A stretch of DNA of 64,000 nt from an uncultured Sutterella sp. (GCA_958347955.1 CATVXH010000008.1:1-64000); one strand, 5' to 3'. Counted from the first letter of the stretch, positions 16,452 through 26,321 are shown. Translations and numbers: made by a program. Notes: generated from the sequence alone by a model not told the origin.

Positions 16452-18182
16452 ATGAAACTGCGCTATACGATCGAAGCGATCCCTGCGGCGGGGACATATT
16501 TAGTTGAGTTGGAGTTCAATGCCCGAGAAGAGTTATTGTTGAAGATGCCGGCTTGGTTGCCCGGCAGCTACATGATTCGTGATATGGCCGCGGAAGTTCA
16601 GTCTCTGGAGGTTTTGAGATCTGGTCAAAAATTACCTGTTCGTAAAATTGACAAGAGCACTTGGCAAACGAATGTGGGCGATAAAACAAAAAAAGTTCGT
16701 GTTCGTTACGAAGTCTTCGCCCAAGACCCGTCCGTTCGAAGAGCATACCTTGACAATGAAAGGGGCTTTATCACTTTTTCTAGTCTTTGTCTCTGCCCGG
16801 TGGGCTTTGAAACGGCTCCTATAGAGATTGATATCCGAAAACCAAAAGACAAGACGGATTGGAGGTTGGCTACTTCACTTCGAGCGCGGGATATCGGTGT
16901 TGATGGATTTGGTTGTTACGGAGCCGCCGATTATGACGAGCTGATCGACTCACCGGCAGAGCTTGGTTGCTGGCAATCTTTAAAATTTAAAGCCTACGGA
17001 GTGGAGCACCGAATTATTCTCAGCGGCAAGATTACGCCCTTTGACGAATCTCGTTTGGTCAAGGATGTTAAGCGTTGCGTGGAGACGGTTATTGCTTTTT
17101 TTGAACCGAAAAGTCATAGAGCGCCTTTTTCTTGTTACACCTTCTTTTTGAATTTAACAGAAAGCTTTTATGGAGGCCTGGAGCATCGATCAAGTGCGGC
17201 ACTTGTTGCTTCATTTTATGACCTTCCTATAAAGGGGGAAAATAACACTGCTGAGTATTCCAAGCTTTTGGAGCTTTTTACCCATGAATATTTTCACGCC
17301 TGGTGGGTAAAACGCGTTAGACCATCAGTTTTTATTCCCTATGAGCTCTCCCAAGAAACCTACACGGAGCTGCTGTGGGTTTTTGAAGGTTTCACCAGCT
17401 ACTATGATGCGTTGCTCACGTTCAGAAGTGGAGCGATAAGTGAGGAAGGTTACCTTAAGTCACTGCAAAACACGCTTAACCGGCATGTCAGTTCCACAGC
17501 CGCAAAGCGTCAATCGCTTGCGGAGTCGTCTTTTGACGCCTGGATAAAGTACTACAAGGTCCGAGTTAATCGAAGCCGAGCCGTAACGAGTTACTACGAT
17601 AAAGGGGCGCTGATCGCATTGGCGCTCGATGCGTGCATACACCAGAGAAGCGCCGGCAAAAAAAGCCTCGATGATGTGCTGAGATACGCTTGGCGACAGT
17701 TCGTACAATCAGAAAAACAGTACACCGGTTTGGATGAAGCGGTAATGTCAGAACTTATCATGAAGGCGACCGGAGTGAATTTAACCGAAGAGCTTGAGCG
17801 ATGGGTATACGGTTGCGAGGAACCTGACTATAAAAAGCTCCTAAAAGTTTTCGGCATAAGCTGCAAGAAAGTGCCCTCGGATACGGTTCGAAGAATCTTG
17901 CAGGCTAAGTTGATCGGTGATGACACACTAACCGTCTCACAACTTGATGAGGGGGGCGCTGGTGAAGATAGTGGACTTTGTGTGGGCGATGAGTTGGTTG
18001 CCATCGATCGAATACGCACTCGAAAAGCAAACATTAAAAAACTCTTGGAACGTTACGCTGATCAACCCACAGTGAAACTGCATGTATTTAGGGGCGGAGT
18101 TTTAAAAGAATTGCAACTTAAGCCCCGTTGCCAGAAAGAAGATCAATCAGAATTAAAAATTTTTATCAAGCCAAAAATTTAA
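16452..18182 (+). CDS. M61-family metallopeptidase with C-terminal PDZ domain
   Basis: A 576-residue zinc aminopeptidase-like protein of the glycyl-aminopeptidase family. The zinc site is THEYFHAWWVKRVRP (HExxH at about residues 281-285), with the third ligand in FEGFTSYYDALL about 35 residues on. The N-terminal ~180 residues form the family's beta-sandwich (AWLPGSYMIRDMA is a hallmark). A PDZ domain follows near residues 475-560 (LTVSQLDEGGAGEDSGLCVGDELVAID). No signal peptide is seen, so it is probably cytoplasmic. GGGGAGACGGAG precedes the ATG. Its last 30 bp overlap the convergent lipase gene. Confidence 0.9.
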   Translation: MKLRYTIEAIPAAGTYLVELEFNAREELLLKMPAWLPGSYMIRDMAAEVQSLEVLRSGQKLPVRKIDKSTWQTNVGDKTKKVRVRYEVFAQDPSVRRAYLDNERGFITFSSLCLCPVGFETAPIEIDIRKPKDKTDWRLATSLRARDIGVDGFGCYGAADYDELIDSPAELGCWQSLKFKAYGVEHRIILSGKITPFDESRLVKDVKRCVETVIAFFEPKSHRAPFSCYTFFLNLTESFYGGLEHRSSAALVASFYDLPIKGENNTAEYSKLLELFTHEYFHAWWVKRVRPSVFIPYELSQETYTELLWVFEGFTSYYDALLTFRSGAISEEGYLKSLQNTLNRHVSSTAAKRQSLAESSFDAWIKYYKVRVNRSRAVTSYYDKGALIALALDACIHQRSAGKKSLDDVLRYAWRQFVQSEKQYTGLDEAVMSELIMKATGVNLTEELERWVYGCEEPDYKKLLKVFGISCKKVPSDTVRRILQAKLIGDDTLTVSQLDEGGAGEDSGLCVGDELVAIDRIRTRKANIKKLLERYADQPTVKLHVFRGGVLKELQLKPRCQKEDQSELKIFIKPKI

Positions 18183-19010
18183 ATCAGGAATGAGCCTGAG
18201 GGCGTCATTTCTGCCTATTTCGTAGCCTCTTTGAATCTCCGTCGGGTCATGAGTCAAACGTTTAATACCTAAGGAGGTTTTTGGTCTGATCACAAACGCG
18301 TGACCATTTTCCCGTGCCTCATCGAGATTGATTTGGGTGCGCTCATAATCCAGAGGAGAGCGGGAGAAGGTCTCGCAAAAACGGGGATACTGACGATAGA
18401 AAATTTTTGCCAAAAAAGCGTCTCTGTCTTTGACTTTATGTTCTCGGGGCTGAGTGGAGATGACAATATTCCTGTCAAAACCCAGTTTTTCAAAAGCCTT
18501 GAACGGAATTCGATCGGAACAACCGCCGTCAAGCAGTTTTTTTCCTCTGAATTGCACAATCTGTGAAACGTAAGGCAAGGAGGCAGAAGCTCTTAGCCCG
18601 TCGATTTCCTTTTCCATATCGGTAAGTTTTAAGTATTCTGGAGAGCCTGTTTCAACATTGGTACAAGTCACGTAGAAATCAATGCCTGAATTTTTGAAAG
18701 CTTCGTTATCAAATGGGTCATAGATATAGGGAATGTCGTGATAACAAAATTGAGTGTCGACAATGTTGCCGGTTTTGATGAGTGTTTTGAAGCTAAAAAA
18801 ACGTTCGTCGTTACAAAATCGTTTATAAAAGCGGATGCTTCGTCCCTTTTGTCCGGCGACAAATGAGCAGCCGTGAATGGCGCCGGCAGAAACACCGATG
18901 ACGCCCTTAACAGACAGATTCAGCTCGGAGAGCACATCCAGGACACCGGCGGCGTAAATTCCACGGATGCCCCCTCCCTCAACAACAATTCCTAAGCGAT
19001 GAGATGACAT
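18153..19010 (-). CDS. Patatin-like phospholipase (RssA/YjjU type)
   Basis: A 285-residue serine lipid hydrolase of the bacterial patatin family. The oxyanion motif GGGIRG appears at residues 12-17, the nucleophile motif GVSAG about 30 residues later, and the catalytic Asp in LLDGGCSDRIPF. Start ATG 19010 (MSSHRLGIVVEGGG) is chosen because the family begins here; an upstream in-frame extension runs through a terminator hairpin and is not plausible. No clear ribosome-binding site is seen. The 3' end overlaps the M61 peptidase gene by 30 bp. Substrate and lipid target are unknown. Confidence 0.85.
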   Translation of the reverse strand: MSSHRLGIVVEGGGIRGIYAAGVLDVLSELNLSVKGVIGVSAGAIHGCSFVAGQKGRSIRFYKRFCNDERFFSFKTLIKTGNIVDTQFCYHDIPYIYDPFDNEAFKNSGIDFYVTCTNVETGSPEYLKLTDMEKEIDGLRASASLPYVSQIVQFRGKKLLDGGCSDRIPFKAFEKLGFDRNIVISTQPREHKVKDRDAFLAKIFYRQYPRFCETFSRSPLDYERTQINLDEARENGHAFVIRPKTSLGIKRLTHDPTEIQRGYEIGRNDALRLIPDLNFWLDKNF

Positions 19011-19045
19011 AAAAAAATAAAAATCGCATAATGAGAAGAGGATTA

Positions 19046-19078
19046 TAAAAAATCCCCGTTGGTGTGATGCCAACGGGG
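19046..19078 (-). terminator. Intrinsic terminator in the leader of the patatin-like gene
   Basis: On the minus strand CCCCGTTGG-CATCACA-CCAACGGGG (9-bp perfect stem, 19054-19062 with 19070-19078) is followed by ATTTTTTATAATCC. It lies about 36 bp upstream of the lipase ATG, and no minus-strand gene precedes it. It could be an attenuator, or end an antisense or small transcript. A TATAAT (19042-19047, minus) at the end of the T tract might be the -10 of the lipase promoter. Confidence 0.75.
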
Positions 19079-19251
19079 TAAGGAAAGTAAGAGCACATTT
19101 GCTCTGACTTCGAGGATCTTTCCAATGCTGTATCAGCAGTATGTACCTCAGAAATGACGAATTTGTGAAGCGAATGTGAAAAAGTATGAGATTTAAGTTT
19201 GTCAGCACTGATAGGTAGCTAGATTTAAAAAGGGCAAAGACGGTTTAACGA

Positions 19252-19280
19252 TTGTTTTCTTTAAATTTTTTGTGTAAAAT
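19252..19280 (+). promoter_or_regulatory. Sigma-70-type promoter for rplM-rpsI
   Basis: TTGTTT at 19252-19257 and TAAAAT at 19275-19280 are separated by exactly 17 bp. The promoter would give a leader of about 155 nt before rplM, long enough for ribosomal-protein autoregulation. No known L13 leader fold was recognised. Confidence 0.6.
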
Positions 19281-19443
19281 CTGACCCCTTGTTATTGGGA
19301 ACGGGTGTTTCTCTGTCGCTTGTTTCAGATAACGAGGTAACGAATTTTTGGACTCTGTCGCTGGTGCTTGCGGCCTTAAGCGACAATCCGGTTGCGCGCG
19401 ACTGTTGAGATGTCGTGCGTTTTCATTGATAGGTGAATACATA

Positions 19444-19872
19444 ATGAAGACCTTCTCGGCTAAGCCGCTCGAAGTGACTCGCGAATGGTATGTGGTTGAC
19501 GCCACTGATAAGATCGTCGGTCATCTCGCTGCTGAAATTGCTGCCCGTTTGCGCGGCAAGCACAAGCCTGAATATACGCCGCACGTTGACACGGGCGATT
19601 ATATCGTTGTGATCAACGCTTCCAAGATGAAGATGAGTGGCGATAAGGCTAAAAACAAGCGCTACTATCGTCACACGGGTTACCCCGGCGGCATCATCGA
19701 AACAACTTTCGAAAAGATGCAACAACGCCATCCGGGTCGTGCTCTTGAAATCGCTGTTAAGGGCATGCTTCCGAAGGGACCCTTGGGTTACGCCATGATT
19801 AAGAAGTTGAAGATCTATGCTGGTGAAGAACACCCGCATACCGCTCAACAACCTAAGAACCTCGACATCTAA
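19444..19872 (+). CDS. rplM: 50S ribosomal protein L13
   Basis: A 142-residue ribosomal protein of the large subunit that binds 23S rRNA early in assembly. Typical L13 blocks are visible: [57 protein letters not shown] and [15 protein letters not shown] 19444 with an upstream AGGTGA gives the standard length; an in-frame ORF extends upstream but its sequence is not L13-like. rpsI follows 12 bp after the stop, the universal pairing. Confidence 0.98.
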   Translation: MKTFSAKPLEVTREWYVVDATDKIVGHLAAEIAARLRGKHKPEYTPHVDTGDYIVVINASKMKMSGDKAKNKRYYRHTGYPGGIIETTFEKMQQRHPGRALEIAVKGMLPKGPLGYAMIKKLKIYAGEEHPHTAQQPKNLDI

Positions 19873-19884
19873 TAAGGATTCGGC

Positions 19885-20277
19885 ATGATCGGCAATTACA
19901 ATTACGGCACCGGCCGTCGCAAGAGCTCCGTGGCCCGCGTCTTTATTAAGCGTGGTTCCGGCAAGATCGTGATCAACGGTCGTCCTTTGAATGAATATTT
20001 CCACCGTGAAACCGGCCGCATGGTCGTGATGCAACCGTTGGAACTCACTGAAAACGTTGAAACGTTTGATGTGATGGTCAACGTTCGTGGCGGTGGCGAA
20101 ACGGGTCAAGCCGGCGCTGTGCGCCACGGCATCACCCGTGCTTTGATTGACTACGACGAAGGCTTGAAGGCTCAGTTGTCTGCCGCGGGCTTTGTGACCC
20201 GTGACGCTCGTGAAGTCGAACGTAAGAAAGTTGGTCTTCGCAAGGCTCGTCGCCGTAAGCAATTCTCCAAGCGCTAA
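19885..20277 (+). CDS. rpsI: 30S ribosomal protein S9
   Basis: A 130-residue small-subunit protein whose basic tail reaches into the decoding centre near the P-site tRNA. It has the S9 hallmarks [45 protein letters not shown] and the terminal [23 protein letters not shown] precedes the ATG. It is co-transcribed with rplM and closed by the terminator at about 20330. Confidence 0.98.
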   Translation: MIGNYNYGTGRRKSSVARVFIKRGSGKIVINGRPLNEYFHRETGRMVVMQPLELTENVETFDVMVNVRGGGETGQAGAVRHGITRALIDYDEGLKAQLSAAGFVTRDAREVERKKVGLRKARRRKQFSKR

Positions 20278-20326
20278 TCGTCTATACGGTTGGTTGCGAA
20301 AAGGCTTCGCATTGGGCGAGGCCCAC

Positions 20327-20358
20327 AAAGGCTCTCCGATATCGGGGAGCCTTTTTTT
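20327..20358 (+). terminator. Intrinsic terminator of rplM-rpsI
   Basis: AGGCTCTCCG-ATAT-CGGGGAGCCT (10-bp stem with one G-U pair, 20329-20338 with 20343-20352) is followed by TTTTTT. It ends the ribosomal-protein operon. Confidence 0.9.
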
Positions 20359-20400
20359 GAGGTGGCGTACAATACATGGGTTATTTTTTATCGTCTCGTT

Positions 20401-21291
20401 ATGTCTCTGACAGCTCTTGCTCTGGTTTTAAGCGCCGCTTTGGTTCACGCTACATGGAATTACTTCCTTAAAAAAGCCAACGCCGGGCGCCCATTTTGGT
20501 GGTTGGTTTATATCATTACCGCTGTCATCACTGTGCCCGCTCTTTTCATTTACGATCCGGACTCTTTACGCAACATCACTCCTGTGGGGTGGCTGGTGAT
20601 CGCACTTTCGGCTCCTATACATGTGATTTACGGACAGGTGCTTCAAGTCGGTTATAAGAAATCTGATTATTCAATAGTTTATCCTACTGCCAGGGGCACA
20701 GGTCCTTTAATAACGGTTTTAAGTGCCGTTCTGATTTTGGGTGACAGACCATCATTTTGGGGATGGGTTGGAATTATTTTGATCTTGGCGTCCATTGTAT
20801 TGCTCGCTTTGCCTCAAAAACAGGACAAGCAAAATCAGCAACTGCGCATTCAAGCTGGGATTTTTTGGGGGGCTTTGACCGGCTGCTTTATTGCAGGCTA
20901 TTCCTTTTGTGATGCCTGGGCTGTGCAGCAATCTACGGGTTTGACTCCCATGAGCTTTTATTTTCCATCCATTGCGGTGAGAACGTTGGTGCTGGCTCCG
21001 TTTGTCATGATGCATGCGAATTGGAAAGAGGAGGCCCGTGAGATTTTAGTGACTCCTCGATTGCAAAAAGCCTTGGCGGTAGTAACGATAGGCTCCCCTT
21101 TAGCCTATTTGCTTGTGCTTTACGCTATGACGATGGCGCCTTTATCCTATGTGGCCCCCAGCCGTGAAGTTGGAATGATGATTGGCGTAGTTTTAGGGGG
21201 ATTGCTCTTACGTGAGCGTTTGTCGATAGCTCGTCTGACTGGAGTTGTTGGTATGACCCTGGGGGTGATTTTAGTGGGTTTGGAAGGGTAG
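20401..21291 (+). CDS. EamA/DMT-superfamily transporter
   Basis: A 296-residue inner-membrane carrier with about ten hydrophobic helices arranged as two EamA repeats (residues about 3-135 and 155-290). Family traits include the N-terminal LVHATWNYFLKKA, the PTARGTGPLITVLSAVLILGDRP segment at the end of repeat one and SPLAYLLVLYAMTMAPLSYVAPSREVGMMIGVVLG in repeat two. ATG 20401 is chosen because it sits after the rpsI terminator and begins the first helix; no good ribosome-binding site is visible. The substrate is unknown (drug/metabolite exporters are diverse). Confidence 0.85.
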   Translation: MSLTALALVLSAALVHATWNYFLKKANAGRPFWWLVYIITAVITVPALFIYDPDSLRNITPVGWLVIALSAPIHVIYGQVLQVGYKKSDYSIVYPTARGTGPLITVLSAVLILGDRPSFWGWVGIILILASIVLLALPQKQDKQNQQLRIQAGIFWGALTGCFIAGYSFCDAWAVQQSTGLTPMSFYFPSIAVRTLVLAPFVMMHANWKEEAREILVTPRLQKALAVVTIGSPLAYLLVLYAMTMAPLSYVAPSREVGMMIGVVLGGLLLRERLSIARLTGVVGMTLGVILVGLEG

Positions 21292-21427
21292 TATCCGTTC
21301 ACGTTAAACAATCCTTGCCCTTGTCTTATGCTCCGTGTCGAATTACTCTGGAGGTCTTTCGGAATTACCGATTGGCGGGTAGGTGTTTTGTACAATTCGT
21401 GTATCGTTTTTAGCGCAAGAAAAAACG

Positions 21428-21433
21428 TATAAT
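21428..21433 (+). promoter_or_regulatory. Candidate -10 element upstream of erpA
   Basis: A perfect TATAAT lies 33 bp before the erpA ATG. No good -35 is visible at 16-18 bp, where a CGTTTTT/AAAAACG inverted repeat occurs instead, which might be an operator. No IscR consensus was recognised. Confidence 0.35.
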
Positions 21434-21465
21434 CAACACGTTTTTGATGGATGGGATGAAAAGTT

Positions 21466-21822
21466 ATGCAAGAACAACAAACGAATTTAGCTCTGGAACC
21501 GATCCACTTTACGGATGCGGCTGTTGCTAAGGTCAAGAGCTTGATCGAAGAAGAAGGCAACAATAATCTGAAGCTTCGCGTGTTTGTCCAAGGTGGCGGT
21601 TGTGCCGGCTTCCAATACGGTTTTCAGTTTGATGAAAAAGAAAACGAAGATGACGCCAAGATGATTAAGGACGGTGTTACTCTATTGATTGACTCTTTGA
21701 GTTATCAATATTTGGTTGGCGCAGAAATCGATTTTAAGGAGGATTTGACCGGTGCCCAGTTTGTCATTCGCAATCCCAATGCGGTGACGACTTGCGGGTG
21801 TGGTTCCTCGTTCTCTGTTTAG
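21466..21822 (+). CDS. erpA: Iron-sulfur cluster insertion protein ErpA
   Basis: A 118-residue A-type carrier that delivers 4Fe-4S clusters to target apoproteins. The three cluster cysteines are present in the expected spacing: [11 protein letters not shown] and the C-terminal [11 protein letters not shown]. The N-terminal [18 protein letters not shown] and [27 protein letters not shown] segments are ErpA-specific rather than IscA-like. The stop overlaps the stop of convergent anmK by 4 bp. Confidence 0.95.
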   Translation: MQEQQTNLALEPIHFTDAAVAKVKSLIEEEGNNNLKLRVFVQGGGCAGFQYGFQFDEKENEDDAKMIKDGVTLLIDSLSYQYLVGAEIDFKEDLTGAQFVIRNPNAVTTCGCGSSFSV

Positions 21823-22916
21823 CCTGCCGGGTAAAGAGCGCCTAATACACGCTCGCCACGCGCGCGAGTCACAGCCGGGAGATTCCCGGCTTTTTTATTG
21901 ACAAAGCGATAAGCAAGCCAGGCAAAAGCCATCGATTCCACATTCATTGGATCAACACCAAGTATTGATGTGCTGTGTACGTCGTAGGGACCTTTCCCAA
22001 GTTCTTCCATCAAAAGCGGATTAAGAGCGCCCCCTCCACAGACAAAAAGCTCTTTTGTGTTAGGTTGAGTTTGTTTTATAGACGACAAAATCGTTTGAGC
22101 TGTTAGTGTGGCCAAAGTTCTTTGAACATCTTCGGCCCGTAGTGTGTGCAGAGATGGGTAGCGAGCTAAAAGCCACTGTTCATTGAAATATTCTCGTCCA
22201 GTGCTCTTCGGTGGGATCCGAGAAAAATAGGGATCCGACAGGCACGCCTGAAGTAACTCGTTATTAAGAGTCCCTTTACGTGCCCAGCGGGCATCTTCAT
22301 CAAAAAGCAGTCCGCAATGCTTTTGTACCCAGGTGTCCATAAGTGTGTTACCGGGGCCACAGTCAAACCCCAGTACTTCCCCACCATTTAAGAGAGTGAC
22401 ATTGGCTATGCCTCCGATGTTGACGATCGCCCGCGCGCAATTGCCGGAAAAAATATTGGCATGAAAAGCGGGAACAAGAGGAGCGCCTTCGCCGCCGGCG
22501 GCCATATCGCGGCTCCGGAAATCAGCAATGACATCTATGCCAGTAAGCTCAGCAATGAGCGCCGGATTATTCAACTGAACGGTAAATCCAAGGTGTGGGT
22601 AGTGTCTGATTGTTTGTCCATGCACTCCGATGGCGGCAATATCAGAGCTTTGACAGTGCATGTCATTTAAAAGCTTTTGGACCACTTGGGCGTAAAAACG
22701 CCCCAATTGTAAGGCGACTTGGCCGCAGCGGGAGATTTCATCGGTACCCGGTGTCAATAATTCTAAGAGCGATTTTCTGAGCGACAGTGGGTAGGGCAGA
22801 TAAGCATGAGCTAAGAAAACAGCCCGATCGCCATCGAATCGACAAGCGACTGCGTCAGCCCCGTCCAAGCTTGTGCCTGACATAAGACCTATAAAAATAT
22901 CCGATTTCGGCTGCAT
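21819..22916 (-). CDS. anmK: Anhydro-N-acetylmuramic acid kinase
   Basis: A 365-residue cytoplasmic kinase that hydrolyses and phosphorylates anhydro-MurNAc to MurNAc-6-phosphate during cell-wall recycling. Family signatures: [23 protein letters not shown] at the N-terminus, [40 protein letters not shown] and [15 protein letters not shown]. It starts 6 bp after the M23 peptidase stop, so the two cell-wall genes form an operon. Confidence 0.96.
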   Translation of the reverse strand: MQPKSDIFIGLMSGTSLDGADAVACRFDGDRAVFLAHAYLPYPLSLRKSLLELLTPGTDEISRCGQVALQLGRFYAQVVQKLLNDMHCQSSDIAAIGVHGQTIRHYPHLGFTVQLNNPALIAELTGIDVIADFRSRDMAAGGEGAPLVPAFHANIFSGNCARAIVNIGGIANVTLLNGGEVLGFDCGPGNTLMDTWVQKHCGLLFDEDARWARKGTLNNELLQACLSDPYFSRIPPKSTGREYFNEQWLLARYPSLHTLRAEDVQRTLATLTAQTILSSIKQTQPNTKELFVCGGGALNPLLMEELGKGPYDVHSTSILGVDPMNVESMAFAWLAYRFVNKKAGNLPAVTRARGERVLGALYPAG

Positions 22917-22921
22917 TGCGG

Positions 22922-24385
22922 TTAGGATCGAGGTTGTTCTGAATCACGCTCTTGCGCCAGAGCTTCCTTAGGTGTCAACGGTTTGACCGATTGAATACGG
23001 TTAAGCATTGCAAGGCGAGTGGTAAGAGGCTGCGCTGATGCCAAAAGTTTTTGACGCTCTTCGTTTGTCAAGAGGTCTTTATCGGGAATGCTTGTTTTCA
23101 AAGGATTAACCTGGCGGTTATTGACGCGCAGTTCATAGTGCAAGTGGGGACCTGTGGCTAAACCAGTTGATCCAACATAACCAATAACTTGTCCCCGCTT
23201 GACCTTTGTGCCCACTTTCATACCATCGGCAAAACGGGTCATGTGCCCATAAAGGGTTGTGCGAGCATCATCGTGTTTGATCATGAGGTAATTGCCAAAG
23301 CCGCGTTTATCAAACGAGCGGCGTGAGATGACACCGTCAGCGGCAGCAAAGATCTTATTGCCGCGAGGGGCGCCGAAATCCGTGCCTTGGTGAGGACGCA
23401 AGACCCCTGTAACTGGGTGACGACGCATTGGCATAAAACTGGACGTTACCCGTGCCCCTTCGACCGGCACGCGGATAAAAGTGGTGCGGTTTGATGTGCC
23501 GTCAAGGCTGTAGAAACCACCCTGGCGAGTACCGTCATCGGCCCAGAAGCTTTCATACGTTTGACCATTGTGTGTGACCGATATCGCCAAAATCTTCCCG
23601 TTTCTTACGAAATCTCCCTCGAGAAACTGACGTTCATAAATTACTCGGAAATCATCGCCCTTGGCAATTTGAAGACCATTGTTGATCTGGCGTTCGAATG
23701 CGATCGGCATTTTTTCAGCGATTTCACTCGGAATGCCTGAGGCTTTGGCGGATTCAATTAGATTGGTTTCAACCAATCCGGCTCTCATTGCCTGTTGCGT
23801 TTCGTAGATGAAAGGGGCCGAATTGATGGTAAAGCGATCGCCTCGTCGGGTGATGGTTACAACGGAATTCTTTTGGTTTGCGGAGCGTGCTTCCAAAAAG
23901 ATTTTTAACGATTGAGCCTTCTTGTCGGCAGTGACTTTAGCTTGCACATAGACACCTTCTCGAGGTGTAGAGAGGGGTTGCGCAAGCGTTTGACCTCGAA
24001 TAAACCGTTGCAGAGCACTGTCTTCGATATTGAGGCGTGAAAAAATCGCGCCTAAAGTATCATTGACTCGGATCATCGTAGTGTGCGTTGTTATGGCTGA
24101 ATGAGTCGTCACAACCGTGATCTGTTCTGCAATGGATGGAATCGGCAAGGCGGCGGTGATCGGCTCCTGCATATCTCTAAGCATTTGTTCTTCGTCGGAG
24201 GGATAGGCAGTGTAGGTGGCAATGGCCACAGAAGCTGGTAAAACGCCGAAAATGAACCCGAAGGCCAGACGTCTATACGGGCTTTGAGCCACCTTATCCC
24301 ATGAGCGCGCGCAGCCGCGGGCAATATGGCATAAGCCCTCGCCGACAGAGCGTAAATTTTTTGCAAGGATGCTGGGCGCAGACAT
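22922..24385 (-). CDS. M23-family murein endopeptidase (MepM-like), membrane-anchored
   Basis: A 487-residue cell-wall hydrolase. A single N-terminal hydrophobic segment (about residues 40-62) anchors it, followed by a periplasmic region with an OapA/LysM-like part near residues 90-140 and a C-terminal lysostaphin-type zinc peptidase domain (about 330-430). Zinc-site motifs are RPHQGTDFGAPRGNKIFAAADG and ATGPHLHYELRVN. Such enzymes cut peptidoglycan crosslinks for growth. It precedes anmK, matching release and recycling of wall fragments, and is divergent from tyrS. The ATG at 24385 begins a plausible cytoplasmic N-terminus. Confidence 0.9.
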   Translation of the reverse strand: MSAPSILAKNLRSVGEGLCHIARGCARSWDKVAQSPYRRLAFGFIFGVLPASVAIATYTAYPSDEEQMLRDMQEPITAALPIPSIAEQITVVTTHSAITTHTTMIRVNDTLGAIFSRLNIEDSALQRFIRGQTLAQPLSTPREGVYVQAKVTADKKAQSLKIFLEARSANQKNSVVTITRRGDRFTINSAPFIYETQQAMRAGLVETNLIESAKASGIPSEIAEKMPIAFERQINNGLQIAKGDDFRVIYERQFLEGDFVRNGKILAISVTHNGQTYESFWADDGTRQGGFYSLDGTSNRTTFIRVPVEGARVTSSFMPMRRHPVTGVLRPHQGTDFGAPRGNKIFAAADGVISRRSFDKRGFGNYLMIKHDDARTTLYGHMTRFADGMKVGTKVKRGQVIGYVGSTGLATGPHLHYELRVNNRQVNPLKTSIPDKDLLTNEERQKLLASAQPLTTRLAMLNRIQSVKPLTPKEALAQERDSEQPRS

Positions 24386-24509
24386 TGAGAATGTGATTGG
24401 TTACAATAAGCCGATACGTAATCTGAAAACGGCACTAATTTTACCCGAATTACTCCTACTGGCCGATTAAAGATTTCTTTTTTGTGTATTTATTTTGTAA
24501 AAAAATCTT

Positions 24510-25748
24510 ATGAATGAACTTGAAAAGAAATATCCCGTTACCGACGAAGTCCGCGAAGCGATGGCAACGATTAAACGCGGCGTTGACACTTTGCTGATTG
24601 AGGCCGATTTGGAACAAAAACTTGCCTGCTCGCAAGCGACGGGAATCCCACTGCGCTGTAAATTAGGTTTGGATCCCACGGCCCCAGATATCCATATTGG
24701 ACACACTGTGGTTTTGAATAAATTGCGGCAGCTTCAGGATTTAGGTCACACTGTGATTTTCTTAATCGGTGACTTTACCGCATCCATCGGTGATCCCTCC
24801 GGTCGCAACATCACCCGCCCGCCGCTTTCTCGCGAACAGATTGAAGTGAATGCCAAAACCTATTTGGATCAAGCAAGCCTTGTGCTGGATCGTGAAAAGA
24901 CCGAAATCCGTTATAACTCCGAATGGAGCGACAAGATGACGGCAACCGATATGATCAGGCTTGCCTCTCGTTATACACTGGCCCGGTTGCTCGAGCGAGA
25001 TGATTTTGCCAAACGGTATGCTGAGCAGGCCCCGATTGCAATGCACGAGCTTCTTTATCCGTTGATGCAGGGTTATGACAGCGTGGCGCTAAAAGCAGAT
25101 ATGGAGCTGGGCGGATCTGATCAGCGCTTTAACCTTTTGGTGGGGCGTGAGTTGCAACGTCAGTACGATCAGGAGCCACAATGCATTTTGACGATGCCGT
25201 TGTTGGTTGGTTTGGACGGCGTCAATAAGATGAGTAAATCCAAGCATAACTATATTGGCATTACCGACGCGCCAAATGACATGTTCGGAAAGGTGATGAG
25301 TATTTCCGATGAGTTGATGTGGAATTGGTACGATCTGCTGAGTCTTAAGAGCAATAAAGAAATCGCTACGTTAAAGAGCGAGTGTGAAAACGGTCGGAAT
25401 CCTCGCGAGGCCAAAGTACTTTTGGCTAAAGAGATTGTTGAACGCTTCCACGATGGAAAAGCTGCTGATGCTGCAGAGATTGAGTTCAATAACCGCTTCC
25501 GCGGCGGTGAAATGCCCTCCGAAATTCCGGAAGTCAGCGTGGCGGCTCCTGAAGGAGAAATCGGTATCGGTAAACTCATTAAGGAAGCCGGAATGGTTCC
25601 GAGCGTTGGTGAAGCTAATCGCAATGTTGATCAAGGAGGTGTACGGATCAACGGTGACCGCGTAACTGACAGAGGCTTAAAACTTAAGGCCGGTACTTAC
25701 ACGATCCAAGTCGGAAAGCGGAAGTGGGCTAAAGTGACAGTTCACTGA
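24510..25748 (+). CDS. tyrS: Tyrosyl-tRNA synthetase (TyrZ-type, long)
   Basis: A 412-residue class I synthetase charging tRNA-Tyr. The HIGH-type motif appears as [13 protein letters not shown], the KMSKS loop as [14 protein letters not shown], and an S4 RNA-binding domain covers about the last 65 residues ([34 protein letters not shown]). Length and the HIGH form are typical of betaproteobacterial TyrS. No strong ribosome-binding site is seen before the ATG. dtd follows after a terminator; pairing the Tyr synthetase with the D-amino acid editing enzyme makes sense because TyrS mischarges D-Tyr. Confidence 0.95.
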   Translation: MNELEKKYPVTDEVREAMATIKRGVDTLLIEADLEQKLACSQATGIPLRCKLGLDPTAPDIHIGHTVVLNKLRQLQDLGHTVIFLIGDFTASIGDPSGRNITRPPLSREQIEVNAKTYLDQASLVLDREKTEIRYNSEWSDKMTATDMIRLASRYTLARLLERDDFAKRYAEQAPIAMHELLYPLMQGYDSVALKADMELGGSDQRFNLLVGRELQRQYDQEPQCILTMPLLVGLDGVNKMSKSKHNYIGITDAPNDMFGKVMSISDELMWNWYDLLSLKSNKEIATLKSECENGRNPREAKVLLAKEIVERFHDGKAADAAEIEFNNRFRGGEMPSEIPEVSVAAPEGEIGIGKLIKEAGMVPSVGEANRNVDQGGVRINGDRVTDRGLKLKAGTYTIQVGKRKWAKVTVH

Positions 25749-25770
25749 TTGTCGGCCGGGTTGAGAGAAT

Positions 25771-25811
25771 AGGCTGTGCGAAATTGGAATAATTTCACGC
25801 AGCCTTTTTTG
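25771..25811 (+). terminator. Intrinsic terminator between tyrS and dtd
   Basis: AGGCTGTGCGAAATT and AATTTCACGCAGCCT pair over 15 bp with two G-U pairs (25771-25785 with 25791-25805), followed by TTTTTT. It ends only 11 bp before the dtd ATG, so dtd depends on readthrough or on a promoter inside this region. Confidence 0.8.
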
Positions 25812-25822
25812 AAGGATTGAAA

Positions 25823-26260
25823 ATGATCGGCTTATTACAACGAGTTCAAAGCGCATCCGTAACGGTTAATGGACAAGTGATCGGCAGCGCGGGTAAGGGG
25901 TTGTTGGTGCTGGTTTGCGCTGAGAAAGGCGATACAGAAGAGCAGTGCGAGAAGTTGGCAAAGAAGGTGCTCGCCTATCGCATCTTTGAAGATCAAAACG
26001 GAAAGATGAATAAGAGCCTTTCAGAGGTTAAAGGAGATATTCTGGTCGTCTCTCAATTCACACTGGCGGCGGACACAGCAAAAGGATTGCGCCCGAGTTT
26101 TACACCGGCGGCGGATCCTGAAACCGGGAAAAAACTTTATGATCATTTTGTAGAGAAAGTGAGAGAAAGCGGATTGCGTACCGAAACAGGCCAGTTTGGC
26201 GCCTATATGCAAGTAGCGCTTGTCAATGATGGACCAGTTACCATTTGGCTAAAGTGTTAG
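25823..26260 (+). CDS. dtd: D-aminoacyl-tRNA deacylase
   Basis: A 145-residue enzyme that removes D-amino acids (such as D-Tyr) from tRNA. Both active-site motifs are present: SQFTLAADTAKGLRPSF and the cross-subunit NDGPVTIWL near the C-terminus. ATG 25823 (MIGLLQRVQSASVTVNG) is preceded by GAAGGA and is the standard start; an in-frame TTG six bases upstream is not needed. It follows tyrS, a functional partner. Confidence 0.95.
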   Translation: MIGLLQRVQSASVTVNGQVIGSAGKGLLVLVCAEKGDTEEQCEKLAKKVLAYRIFEDQNGKMNKSLSEVKGDILVVSQFTLAADTAKGLRPSFTPAADPETGKKLYDHFVEKVRESGLRTETGQFGAYMQVALVNDGPVTIWLKC

Positions 26261-26321
26261 TGATTGACAAATTCGATTTTAAGACCAAATAATTGGTAAG
26301 GCTTTCAAAGGAGGATTCACA

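Noticed and set aside
19423..20328. 301-codon minus-strand ORF opposite rplM-rpsI
   Set aside because: It lies wholly antisense to two near-certain ribosomal protein genes; long antisense frames are a by-product of their codon bias, and it has no recognisable domain.
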